Shown piece by piece: positions 34,096-41,617 of a DNA stretch of 41,617 nt (position 1 is its first letter; every line of letters starts with the position of its first letter). Origin of the DNA: Candidatus Heimdallarchaeota archaeon (lineage in GTDB: Archaea; Asgardarchaeota; Heimdallarchaeia; Heimdallarchaeales; Heimdallarchaeaceae). The DNA lies in the NCBI GenBank assembly GCA_030611665.1, contig JAUWPI010000004.1, positions 1 to 41,617 on the forward strand. Reading direction: 5' to 3'. Under the pieces are notes generated by a model. That model saw only the letters and a program-made list of their open reading frames with translations, made no database searches and had not been told where the DNA came from. The translations under genes and the position numbers were made by a program.

Positions 34096-34410
34096 TTATT
34101 TTTGTGATTTATTGTAAGATCTTGACGAGCTTTTTCTTTTTTTTCGCCTTACATCTGATCTTCTTTTGTCTATAACATATAGCATTGTGTCAGATGTAAC
34201 TCTTTCGTCCCACTCTTTCTTCACCTTTACACTTACATATGGTTCCGTTACAGGACCAAAAATATCAATAACAATACCTACATGTTCCATGTTTTCATTA
34301 ACAACATCTGATCCAATTTTTGGTAATTTTGGTGGATCTTTAAGTATAGCATAACCTAAATCACTTCTATGTAAAACGCTTCCAAGTTTCTTTATTCTTG
34401 ACTGGTCCAT
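34096..34410 (-). CDS. gar1: H/ACA ribonucleoprotein subunit Gar1
   Basis: Binds Cbf5 in H/ACA RNPs, which make pseudouridine in rRNA. The single domain shows the family pattern: KKLGSVLHRSDLGYAILK, a variable loop, HVGIVIDIFGPVTEPYVSVK. The C-terminus is a basic Arg/Lys/Ser tail. Length is normal for archaea. ATG 34410 has GGAG upstream. It is the last gene of the S8e-SRP19-Gar1 unit. Many archaea have a TFB gene next; here a TFE-beta-like gene follows. Confidence 0.92.
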   Translation of the reverse strand: MDQSRIKKLGSVLHRSDLGYAILKDPPKLPKIGSDVVNENMEHVGIVIDIFGPVTEPYVSVKVKKEWDERVTSDTMLYVIDKRRSDVRRKKRKSSSRSYNKSQK

Positions 34411-34445
34411 AATTTACAACTCCAAAATTCAATTAATGAAAATAA

Positions 34446-34793
34446 TTACTTTTTAAGTTGTTTTGGTTTGCTCTTTGTCTTTTTCTGTGTAGGTTTTCCA
34501 ACCTTCTTTAATTTTCTGGCGACATTGGTAACTCTTCTGATTAACTCAGTTTTATTAGTAATGCCTTCAGGCTTAACTATTATCCTTCCATCGCTCTTCA
34601 ACCAATTCTTGGAATATCGTTTGTCTTTCTCAATTGTGTAATCCAATTCAAGATATTTGCATGCATAAGCTATTTTGGATAAATTGCACTCTTCAACTGC
34701 TTTACTTCTAGATACTTTTCTGCCCTCTTTTTTTGATAACTTCTTATCAAAGTATTCTGGATAAAGAATAAATGAGCGAGTTTTCCGCAACAT
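34446..34793 (-). CDS. Signal recognition particle subunit SRP19
   Basis: Binds the tips of SRP RNA helices 6 and 8 and allows SRP54 to bind. Visible family features are ILYPEYFDKKLSKKEGRKVSR near the N-terminus, YTIEKDKRYSKNWLKSDGRIIVK in the middle, and a basic C-terminal tail. Length of 115 residues is typical. It sits between S8e and Gar1, 35-44 bases from each, in a common archaeal arrangement. Confidence 0.92.
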   Translation of the reverse strand: MLRKTRSFILYPEYFDKKLSKKEGRKVSRSKAVEECNLSKIAYACKYLELDYTIEKDKRYSKNWLKSDGRIIVKPEGITNKTELIRRVTNVARKLKKVGKPTQKKTKSKPKQLKK

Positions 34794-34837
34794 AATATAG
34801 CCTTTGCAAATTAATTATTAAAAATATTTGGAAGAGA

Positions 34838-35239
34838 TTATTCCTCTACTTCTTTCTTCTCTACTAAAACACCGCTAATAATTCCATGTTGACCGGGTCT
34901 GCTTGTGACACGTACTTTTCCAAGTTCGGTGTCCAACACACATCCTTTTGTAATAATACGCCTTCTTGCATATTCACGGTTAGCTTTGTTTTCTAAAACA
35001 TTGAGAATTTTTGATTTTTGTGAAATACCAGTCGACTGATCTAGAACATTAGCAAACTCATCAGTTAAAACGCGGTATTTGTTATTTCCACCTCTTGTTC
35101 TGATATTTTTGAGTTTTCTTGTACCGATATGAGTTTCTGCTGGATAGCGTCCCATATCTCTTTTTTTCTTTGATGCTGCTTGTCTAATCAAACCACCAGA
35201 TAGTTTCTTTCGGGACCTTTTCAACCATTGAGAGGGCAT
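34838..35239 (-). CDS. rps8e: Ribosomal protein S8e
   Basis: A small-subunit ribosomal protein shared with eukaryotes. It begins QWLKRSRKKLSGG, has ETHIGTRKLKNIRTRGGNNK, and ends with ITKGCVLDTELGKVRVTSRPGQ and the GVLVE strand. At 133 residues it has the usual archaeal length. GGTGA lies upstream of ATG 35239. It leads the minus-strand operon with SRP19 and Gar1 and is transcribed divergently from the subtilase gene. Confidence 0.95.
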   Translation of the reverse strand: MPSQWLKRSRKKLSGGLIRQAASKKKRDMGRYPAETHIGTRKLKNIRTRGGNNKYRVLTDEFANVLDQSTGISQKSKILNVLENKANREYARRRIITKGCVLDTELGKVRVTSRPGQHGIISGVLVEKKEVEE

Positions 35240-35403
35240 TGTTATTTCACCTTGGAAGTCATCGAAATTTTTGAAATATAAGAGTTTCCATTAGAAAGAT
35301 AATTAAAAGCACTGTATCTGGAATCTAATCCACTCAACAAAAATGAGCAATTTTACAATAATACTAGAGAAAAATCTAAAAGCAATAAGCTTCTTTTTAA
35401 TTT

Positions 35404-38319
35404 ATGGACAAAAAGCCATTATTCCTCGCAATTTTTGTTTTGTTACTATTTCCGTTTAGTACATTAAACTCTGTACTAGCACAAAATACTAGCAACATGC
35501 AAGATACACCAAGTTATTTTGAAGATTTGTCAAACTTGCTAAGTTCGAACTTAGATAAAGGTAAAGCAACAAACATGCTAAAGGAAAGATGGAAGGAACC
35601 TATGAGTTCTACATCTGTTAAAGCAAAATTGATGGATTTCAACAACAGAGCGTTTATTTCATTTTTTAGTTTTGATGAAAGGAATAGTTTTCAAGATTAT
35701 GCAGCAAGTAATGGTTTACTTATCGAAGAGGTTAACAAAGTTATTCCAGCAATAACAGTCATTTACAATTTGAATCAAATTTCAAAGCTAAATTTCGATG
35801 ATTTTAGAATAAAGTACGTTTATCCAATTGGAACAAATTCATTTTCAGTTCCTCAAAATATTGATATTGAACTATCAGGTCAAACAGATCTTTCAGAAAT
35901 CAGACAAGCGCTTGAAATCGATAAAATTCATGATGAGGGGTACTTTGGGCATGGGATTACAATTGCGGTTTTAGATAGTGGAGTGAACAGCACTATTGCA
36001 CCTGCGCTACAATCGCTTCTTAATTATGATGAAGAAAAGATTGTAACAGCTTGGGTATCATCAAATATGTCTGAAGATATAAACGATTTAAGTGGTCATG
36101 GAACACATATCGTATCTGTGCTCGCAGGTAATGGTAGATATACTTCAGGACAAGGAGTTGTTCAAACCTACAATTATGGAATTGCACCTGATGCGAGCAT
36201 TGTCAATATTAAGGTCTTAGATAAGAATGGCTTTGGTGAAGATGCTTGGTTAATTGATGGTTTTTCATACGCTATATTTCGAGATGTAGATATTATCTCA
36301 GCAAGCTTAACCTCTGTGAATTTTGCTACGATTGGAGATCCAATTGAGGAATTAATGTATGAAGCTGGGAAAAGAGGAATACCTGTAATTGCTTCTGCAG
36401 GTAATTATGGGCCATCTGGGAACTCAGCTGGAGCACCAGCTTTGTGGGATTATGTAATATCTGTTGGCGCTGCAAGTGATTTGAACAATCTTGCTGTGTA
36501 CACTTCTAGAGGTCTAAACATGAATTTCTCTGCAGGTGTAGATATTATTGCTCCTGGCAATTCTATTGGTGGCAGTGATGCTTCCAATGGAGGTATAAGG
36601 TATGTTTCTGGAACTTCAGTTTCAGCCCCAATTGTTGCTGGAGTTATTGCGTTATTAATGGAAGCATTCCCTGATTCAAATTCACATGTTTATGAAACAG
36701 CACTCTTCGAAACCGCTAATGATATCTATGTTCCTATAATTGCTCAAGGTAATGGTATCATTAGTCCATATGAAGCATATCAATACATAATTGAGAAGCA
36801 AGGAGTAGATGTTTTTTCAATTAATCCTAGAAGAATCTCACCTGAAAATACCTACTTTTATGAATGTGTGGAGGGAACGACGACAGAATTTAAGATTAAA
36901 CTTATCTCATCAATTGACCAAACGATATACGTTGATGTCCCTAGGTATTCCAGTAATATACAAATAGCAGATTATTTTGATGTTACTGCTGGATGGAACC
37001 ACATTTCATTTAACATTAGTTTACCATTGACGCAAAGAATAACTAACATTATCTCATCAATTGAATTTTCTAATGATGATGATGTAACTAGTAAAATGAA
37101 TATTCAAATTCAAACAAGAATCTATGGTGGTAAGGTATTATTTGATATCTCTCATGAGAATTCAACAGATAACAAATGGTTTGATGCATCTACACCTATT
37201 GGAGCTCATAGTTTTACATCCAGAGTTCTAAAAGATAGAGGATTTCACGTTTCATATCAGAAAGAAGGTTCGCTTAATCTAAATACTACTGATATATTAG
37301 TAATATCTGACCCTGAACTAAATTATACTACAGACGAGTTGAACACGATATATGACTTCATTTCATCAGGAGGATCTTTACTATTTCTAGTTAATGGTCA
37401 TAGATTTATTGAGGTTGATAATGTTGAAGATGATCCAATATTATCAAGCAACTATTATGCTTGCAATCAGATTTTAGAATTATTTAACGCAAGTGTAGGA
37501 TTTAGAGTATCAATTGATTATGTTCCTTATTATGCTAATATTCAAAGTGACATTGATTTCATTTCAACTGATTCATTTCTATTTTGGGGATGGCCTCTAA
37601 GATTTACTTCAGATGAAAACCCTGCGAACAACGTAGTTGCCACCTTCAATGCAGAGATTGAGGGGACAGAAATATCATTCAATGCAGCATTATCTACAAG
37701 CATTGGTCAAGGAAAAGCAATAATGTTTGGATCAGGATATCCATTTACAGATTTTGGATTAATTGTAGATAATATTGAGCTCAATCCTCTTCGTGTGGGT
37801 TTAGCTAAAAATTATAGATACGTGTTGGCACAAGATTCTAACAACCTTCAACTTGTTAATGATACATTTAACTGGTTAATCTCTACACATCGACCTACAA
37901 TCAATTTACAGTCTCACGCCAATGTGGTTCTAATCCGAGAACAGTTTAGGATAAGCATCGATATAAAAGATAAAGATGGATCAGTAGTCCTTTTACCTGA
38001 TAATCGAGTATCTGCAACCATACTACATCCAGACAACTCATTTAATCACATTATTTTACTGTTCAATGGACAGAATCTCAAATACGAAACAACAGTAACT
38101 CTTGAACAATATGGCATGCATACGTTTTATGTCCCATTAGAACTTGTAAACCACACTATAACAGATGGACGAAATGAAATCTTTTGTAATGTTTTGTTGT
38201 GGGAACAACTTCCATTAATTCAACAGATAACCTCAGGAATTATTTTGTTCATCTTCGTTACCATTATTCTTGTCCCAGTGTTAAGAATCAGATTTTCCAA
38301 GGTTCACCATAAGCAATAA
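35404..38319 (+). CDS. Membrane-anchored subtilisin-like serine protease
   Basis: A secreted S8 protease. Signal peptide about residues 1-26, a pro-like region to about 170, then the catalytic domain with Asp in VLDSGVN, His in SGHGTHIVSVLAG, the oxyanion Asn in IASAGNYGPSG and Ser in VSGTSVSAPIVAGV. A region following the protease (ISHENSTDNKWFD, then DILVISDPELNYTTDELNTI) resembles the DUF4350/GATase-like fold that follows the protease in some large archaeal subtilases; the eukaryotic site-1 protease has a similar order. A C-terminal membrane helix and short basic tail anchor it. The transcript may be leaderless. Substrate unknown; extracellular nutrition or envelope processing are both possible. 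Confidence 0.9.
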   Translation: MDKKPLFLAIFVLLLFPFSTLNSVLAQNTSNMQDTPSYFEDLSNLLSSNLDKGKATNMLKERWKEPMSSTSVKAKLMDFNNRAFISFFSFDERNSFQDYAASNGLLIEEVNKVIPAITVIYNLNQISKLNFDDFRIKYVYPIGTNSFSVPQNIDIELSGQTDLSEIRQALEIDKIHDEGYFGHGITIAVLDSGVNSTIAPALQSLLNYDEEKIVTAWVSSNMSEDINDLSGHGTHIVSVLAGNGRYTSGQGVVQTYNYGIAPDASIVNIKVLDKNGFGEDAWLIDGFSYAIFRDVDIISASLTSVNFATIGDPIEELMYEAGKRGIPVIASAGNYGPSGNSAGAPALWDYVISVGAASDLNNLAVYTSRGLNMNFSAGVDIIAPGNSIGGSDASNGGIRYVSGTSVSAPIVAGVIALLMEAFPDSNSHVYETALFETANDIYVPIIAQGNGIISPYEAYQYIIEKQGVDVFSINPRRISPENTYFYECVEGTTTEFKIKLISSIDQTIYVDVPRYSSNIQIADYFDVTAGWNHISFNISLPLTQRITNIISSIEFSNDDDVTSKMNIQIQTRIYGGKVLFDISHENSTDNKWFDASTPIGAHSFTSRVLKDRGFHVSYQKEGSLNLNTTDILVISDPELNYTTDELNTIYDFISSGGSLLFLVNGHRFIEVDNVEDDPILSSNYYACNQILELFNASVGFRVSIDYVPYYANIQSDIDFISTDSFLFWGWPLRFTSDENPANNVVATFNAEIEGTEISFNAALSTSIGQGKAIMFGSGYPFTDFGLIVDNIELNPLRVGLAKNYRYVLAQDSNNLQLVNDTFNWLISTHRPTINLQSHANVVLIREQFRISIDIKDKDGSVVLLPDNRVSATILHPDNSFNHIILLFNGQNLKYETTVTLEQYGMHTFYVPLELVNHTITDGRNEIFCNVLLWEQLPLIQQITSGIILFIFVTIILVPVLRIRFSKVHHKQ

Positions 38320-38328
38320 ATTAAAATA

Positions 38329-38350
38329 AAGTCCTTCTTTTTTGTAAATT
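38329..38350 (+). terminator. T-rich terminator after the subtilase
   Basis: AGTCCTTCTTTTTTGTAAATTTTG follows the stop by about ten bases. Confidence 0.45.
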
Positions 38351-38364
38351 TTGCGGTTTAACGG

Positions 38365-38400
38365 CTGTGCATCAGCATGCACAGAAAAAGCTTATTAAAG
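38365..38400. promoter_or_regulatory. Perfect 8-bp palindrome just upstream of a TATA box
   Basis: CTGTGCAT and ATGCACAG (38365-38372, 38377-38384) pair around CAGC. The stem is followed by AAAAAG and CTTATTAAAG, a TATA-like box at 38391-38400. The G/C-rich dyad touches the BRE position of the promoter for the winged-helix gene. It is a good candidate operator, possibly for that gene's own product. It lies past the subtilase T-rich tract, so terminator use is less likely. Confidence 0.5.
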
Positions 38401-38460
38401 TGTGCGTCCTTGTTACACATAGAGTGCAATAATAACACACATACAAAGAAAGTGAAAAAA

Positions 38461-38739
38461 ATGCAAAGAGAAAGACTACCAAAAGGATCACTTGAAGTGA
38501 TTAAATTGTTGAAAGACAAAGGAGCACTAACTCAAAAAGAAATTATTGAAAGCTTGAATGAAAAGAAACCCCGAGCTATTCGTTACACTGTAAGACAATT
38601 ATTAGACAGAACAGTTTTAGTTAATAGAGCTAACTTTGAGGATATGAGATCAGCTTTAATTGGCATTAATCCTGAAATGGATACATCTTTAGAGAATCTA
38701 ATAACTAAAACAAAAACAAATCAACTTATTACTGTTTAA
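38461..38739 (+). CDS. Small winged-helix DNA-binding protein
   Basis: A 92-aa regulator consisting mostly of one winged helix: GSLEVIKLLKDKGALTQKEII, then a recognition-helix-like stretch KPRAIRYTVRQLLDRTVLV. The family is MarR-like or TrmB-like in general shape. The track start at 38377 lies in the palindrome upstream of the promoter, so ATG 38461 is preferred, with GTGA just ahead. A TATA-like box and an 8-bp palindrome precede it, which suggests autoregulation. It sits 71 bases before nop5, separated from it by a pyrimidine tract. Confidence 0.65.
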   Translation: MQRERLPKGSLEVIKLLKDKGALTQKEIIESLNEKKPRAIRYTVRQLLDRTVLVNRANFEDMRSALIGINPEMDTSLENLITKTKTNQLITV

Positions 38740-38769
38740 GACTACATCTAAATTTACATTGCCATCAAA

Positions 38770-38795
38770 ATCTTTTTTATCTCCTTTTTTCCCTT
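38770..38795 (+). terminator. Pyrimidine-rich terminator between the winged-helix gene and nop5
   Basis: TCTTTTTTATCTCCTTTTTTCCC between the winged-helix gene and nop5 gives several U runs in the transcript. Confidence 0.4.
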
Positions 38796-38810
38796 AGTTT
38801 CAGAAGAAAG

Positions 38811-40103
38811 ATGTCTATCAAAGTTTACGCTAATGTTGCTGGTTTCTTCGTTTATGATTCAAATGATATGTTAAAGACATTTATAGCATACCCTAAAAAA
38901 GCAGAAGAAATAGCTGCTAGAGTTCATAATTTGTCAATTTACACCATTTCAGAAGAACTAGAAATGATACTAAAGGAAATTGATGAAGAGATTATAGAAA
39001 CCAACAGTGCTGATATAGTTAATTATGCTCGGAGTAAAGGTAAAAAATCAGAGTTGAATGTTAATTCAGAGTTTTACCAAAAATTTCTTACAAATCTTTT
39101 TCACAACTTGATCCAACAGGACTATATTTCAGATGAGAAAGAGTATCAGGAGTTAGTTAGAGAGGTTGGAATTAATCTTTCTAAAAAACGTGTTGCACAT
39201 AGTTCTCAGAGAGTGGATAAAAACGTTGTTCATGCTATTCTTTCAATGGACGATATTGATAAGACCACTAATTTGTTTTCTGCTCGAATTAGTGAGTGGT
39301 ATGGAGTGCATTTCCCTGAAATAATGAGAGAAGTTCAAAATCATCTTACTTTATGTAAGATAATAACCGCAATAGGTACAAAAGACAATTTCACAGAAGA
39401 AAATGTAAAATCATTTGGTTTTTCAAATGAAAAAAGTAAGCGTATTGTAAACCTTTCTAGAAAATCTATGGGAGCAGATTTCACAGAAAATGACTTGCGC
39501 CCACTCCAAGATTTATCTCTTCGCATGATAGATTTATATGAAGAACGAGATAAACTAGAAGCTTGGATAGACAGGGAAATTTCACGAATTGCACCAAATA
39601 TGAAGGCAATAGTAGGTGGTCCAATAGCTGCTAGGTTAATAGCACTTGCGGGGGGTCTTCGAGAATTAGCAATGAAACCTGCATCAACAATACAATTACT
39701 AGGAGCAGAAAAAGCTCTATTCAGAGCATTAAAAACTGGTGCTAAACCACCAAAACATGGTATTATCTTTCAAATACCTGTGCTTAATAGTTGCCCTTGG
39801 TGGCAGAAAGGAAATATTTCTAGAGCTATAGCAGGACGGTTAACAATTGCTGGTAGAGTTGATTTCTTTCAAGGAGAATTCATTGGTGATCAGCTGAAAT
39901 TGGAAATAGATAGAAAAATTGAGGAAATTAAAGAAAAATACAAAGAAGCTCCAGAAGGGAAGAAACCACCTGTTGATAGATCTTTCCAACCTCGGCAAAG
40001 AGGTCCTCAAATCAAACCACAATATCGAAATCAAGGGAAAGGTAAGAAGCCATACTATCCTAGAAAGAAAGGAGGAAAAAGTTCTTACCCACGGAGAAGG
40101 TGA
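38811..40103 (+). CDS. nop5: Nop5 (Nop56/58), box C/D RNP core protein
   Basis: Joins L7Ae, guide RNA and fibrillarin in box C/D RNPs that place 2'-O-methyl groups on RNA. An N-terminal domain (about residues 1-120) binds fibrillarin; a coiled-coil region follows. The Nop domain is clear: MKAIVGGPIAARLIALAGGL, STIQLLGAEKALFRALKTG, KHGIIFQIPVLNSCPWWQKG. The C-terminus has a long basic, Arg/Lys/Tyr-rich tail (about 50 residues) reminiscent of the KKE/D tails of eukaryotic Nop56/58. The fibrillarin gene follows at once. No box C/D guide RNA gene was found in the window. Confidence 0.94.
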   Translation: MSIKVYANVAGFFVYDSNDMLKTFIAYPKKAEEIAARVHNLSIYTISEELEMILKEIDEEIIETNSADIVNYARSKGKKSELNVNSEFYQKFLTNLFHNLIQQDYISDEKEYQELVREVGINLSKKRVAHSSQRVDKNVVHAILSMDDIDKTTNLFSARISEWYGVHFPEIMREVQNHLTLCKIITAIGTKDNFTEENVKSFGFSNEKSKRIVNLSRKSMGADFTENDLRPLQDLSLRMIDLYEERDKLEAWIDREISRIAPNMKAIVGGPIAARLIALAGGLRELAMKPASTIQLLGAEKALFRALKTGAKPPKHGIIFQIPVLNSCPWWQKGNISRAIAGRLTIAGRVDFFQGEFIGDQLKLEIDRKIEEIKEKYKEAPEGKKPPVDRSFQPRQRGPQIKPQYRNQGKGKKPYYPRKKGGKSSYPRRR

Positions 40104-40108
40104 TAATT

Positions 40109-40798
40109 ATGCCAGAAGTACACAAACACTCACATCCAAATCTGTTCTGGTTAAAAACAAAAGATGGAAGTACTCGTTTAGCAACTGTTAATGCTGAACC
40201 AGGCAAAAAAGTTTACACAGAACGTTTAGTTTTCAAGGAAGGTATTGAATACAGAACATTTAATCCACATAAAAGTAAATTAGGTGCAGCAATTATGAAG
40301 GAATTACAGAATTTTCCATTTACAGAAGGTTCAAAAATCCTTTATCTTGGTGCTGCATCAGGAACAACAGTCTCACATATTTCAGATATGATTGGTGTAG
40401 ATGGATCAATCTTCGCGGTGGAATTCTCAGCACGCTCTCTCAGAGACTTAGTAGCAGTTGCAGAAAGACGACAAAACATCATCCCTATACTTGCCGACGC
40501 TAGGTTTCCTGAAGAATATAGTTTTACCGTACCCTTAGTTGATGTTGTTTATGAGGATGTTGCTCAACCAAGACAAGCTGAAATCCTAAAAGATAATGTT
40601 CAAACCTATCTCAAAAAAGATGGTTTCTTTTTCTTTGCTGTTAAAGCAAGGAGTATAGATGTGACCAAAGACCCCAAAGTCATCTACGATGAAATTACGA
40701 AAGATCTAGAATCTTCCGGTTTAACAATTCTCGAGAAAATTGATATCGAACCTTATGAAAAGGATCATATTGTAATTATTGGTCAAAAGAAGGTTTAA
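40109..40798 (+). CDS. flpA: Fibrillarin, box C/D RNA 2'-O-methyltransferase
   Basis: The catalytic subunit of box C/D RNPs. The start MPEVHKHSHPNLFW and the SAM site YLGAASGTTVSHISD are typical. FAVEFSARSLRDLVAVAERR and DVVYEDVAQPRQAEIL follow; the Lys of FFFAVKARSIDV completes the active site. Length of 229 residues is normal for archaea. GGTGAT overlaps the nop5 stop and stands 4 bases before ATG 40109, so the track start at 40100 is not used. The two products are translationally coupled, as is common for nop5-flpA. Confidence 0.95.
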   Translation: MPEVHKHSHPNLFWLKTKDGSTRLATVNAEPGKKVYTERLVFKEGIEYRTFNPHKSKLGAAIMKELQNFPFTEGSKILYLGAASGTTVSHISDMIGVDGSIFAVEFSARSLRDLVAVAERRQNIIPILADARFPEEYSFTVPLVDVVYEDVAQPRQAEILKDNVQTYLKKDGFFFFAVKARSIDVTKDPKVIYDEITKDLESSGLTILEKIDIEPYEKDHIVIIGQKKV

Positions 40799-40829
40799 GT
40801 CTCGATTTAAGTCTTCAAAATTTTTCATT

Positions 40830-41617
40830 TTATTTTAAGTCAGAATATTTCTTTACCCATCGTTTCACTAACTCAAAAGCTTTCTTCATCTGCTGAAGCT
40901 CATCAACGGTAAAAGTTGGAATAACCTGAGTAAGAGGGGTTTCTTTATCATCTTCAACAATCATTATTGCCCTTCGTTTTGTGAGAGAAGCAATGTTATG
41001 AGTCAGCACAGCACGATTGATAACATGTTTGTTCTGTGCATCATCTACACAAACAAGAACATTGAGACCACTATGTACATCTTGACTTTTATGTTCACCG
41101 AATGCATCAAAAGGAGACATCTTTGTCCAGAATTGACTAAGAAAACCTAAATCTTGTAGAATCTGAGATACATCTTCCTTCATCGAAGAAAGGCTGTCAA
41201 TAGAATAATTTAGTCTTTCTTCTTTCTCTATTTCGAGATCAAATATCCTTATCCCTTCAGCTAATGGAGTTTCTAAAATATCTTCTAGTATAGCTGCAGT
41301 TTCAGGGGGAGGATTGATGGAGTGTTCATATTCATAAATAGTTCTCCGAGATACAGAAATATCCTTTTTTTGCATACCAACTTTTTGAGCTAAATCTGCA
41401 TAACTTAGATTTTTTTCTAATCTAGATTGTCGAAGAATTCTTCTGTTAATCTGAACAAAGTATCTACCACGACTACAGTACACAATCGGAGGCATTCCAT
41501 GACCAATAAGGTTTGTAAAAGTTTCAAGTCCAACCACAGGTATTCCATACCGTAATAGAACTAATCCATCTTCAAGTTCAGTAAAACGTTTTCCTCTTTC
41601 ACCTATTATTAAGGGAG
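40830..41617 (-). CDS. Archaeal Cro/C1-type HTH transcriptional regulator, 5' end outside window
   Basis: The ORF track begins at 41537, but the same frame stays open to the window edge and adds PLIIGERGKRFTELEDG and LVLLRYGIPVV. These belong to the long N-terminal region of the conserved archaeal HTH regulator family (HAMAP-type archaeal cro/C1 regulators). The visible part has SRGRYFVQINRRILRQ, an HTH with LSYADLAQKVGMQKKDISVSRRTIYEYEHS, and a C-terminal half with VLVCVDDAQNKHVINRA and VEDDKETPLTQVIPTFTV. The full protein starts beyond 41617. It converges on fibrillarin across 31 bases. Targets unknown. Confidence 0.85.
   Translation of the reverse strand, partial: PLIIGERGKRFTELEDGLVLLRYGIPVVGLETFTNLIGHGMPPIVYCSRGRYFVQINRRILRQSRLEKNLSYADLAQKVGMQKKDISVSRRTIYEYEHSINPPPETAAILEDILETPLAEGIRIFDLEIEKEERLNYSIDSLSSMKEDVSQILQDLGFLSQFWTKMSPFDAFGEHKSQDVHSGLNVLVCVDDAQNKHVINRAVLTHNIASLTKRRAIMIVEDDKETPLTQVIPTFTVDELQQMKKAFELVKRWVKKYSDLK

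Noticed and set aside
40830-41537. HTH regulator starting at GTG 41537
   Set aside because: The frame stays open to the window edge and the upstream residues match the family, so the gene is partial.

Overview
This AT-rich, densely coding window comes from an archaeon. It carries a core archaeal informational set: Nop5 and fibrillarin, Gar1, SRP19, ribosomal protein S8e, Trm1, an FtsJ-like methyltransferase, RNase HII and a TFE-beta-type factor. It also has an archaeal HMG-CoA synthase/thiolase/DUF35 operon, GGTG(AT)-type ribosome-binding sites and TATA-like boxes. An MglA-type small GTPase, GrpE and TFE-beta together suggest a metabolically complex lineage. Asgard archaea (Promethearchaeota, perhaps Heimdallarchaeia-like) fit best, but this is an inference because the window has no rRNA. 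I see no tRNA, CRISPR array, insertion sequence, integrase or prophage.

Layout. (1) 0.2-7.5 kb, minus strand: an envelope block with a two-lobe FtsX-type permease, its MacB/LolD-like ATPase, two small membrane proteins and a secreted, membrane-anchored zinc metallopeptidase. (2) 7.6-13.7 kb: a cluster of regulatory and nucleic-acid-related genes. It contains a degenerate AAA+ protein with a C-terminal winged helix next to a cluster of ATTCGAAT palindromes, a NYN-domain protein missing most acidic residues, a long coiled-coil/winged-helix protein, a PD-(D/E)XK nuclease, an MglA-like GTPase and a SIS-domain hexulose-phosphate-isomerase-like protein. (3) 13.8-20.1 kb, plus strand: three overlapping genes for an MMPL/RND exporter, a secreted anchored partner and a PIN-nuclease fusion. 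(4) 20.1-23.2 kb: a second coiled-coil/winged-helix protein, a UPF0200 nucleotide kinase, a structured intergenic element that may be a small RNA, a minimal DUF438/PAS protein, and GrpE behind a perfect 10-bp inverted repeat. (5) 23.3-25.9 kb: the HMG-CoA synthase-thiolase-DUF35 operon of the mevalonate pathway. (6) 25.9-30.8 kb: an unrecognised 456-aa protein, a YkgJ-like cysteine-cluster protein, a small helical protein, a five-repeat membrane protein and a rhomboid protease. (7) 30.8-35.2 kb, minus strand: translation, RNA-processing and transcription genes. (8) 35.4-41.6 kb: a membrane-anchored subtilase, a small winged-helix protein, Nop5-fibrillarin, and a Cro/C1-type regulator cut off by the window edge.

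Most notable observations. The thiolase encoded between HMG-CoA synthase and its DUF35 scaffold has replaced three of the four expected catalytic residues (Cys to Asn85, the GHP His to Asp337, the HN His to Gln372), so the usual acetoacetyl-CoA-forming enzyme looks inactive inside an otherwise normal operon. RNase HII has no ATG/GTG/TTG start that includes its catalytic GIDEAGRG motif, and an ATT codon behind a good Shine-Dalgarno appears to be used. The AAA+/winged-helix protein has Ile in place of the Walker A Lys, and it sits beside three ATTCGAAT sites. A dyad-rich element at 21.8 kb has its own TATA-like box. All start-codon corrections to the ORF track are given in the individual entries. 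No gene-free stretch exceeds about 220 bases.
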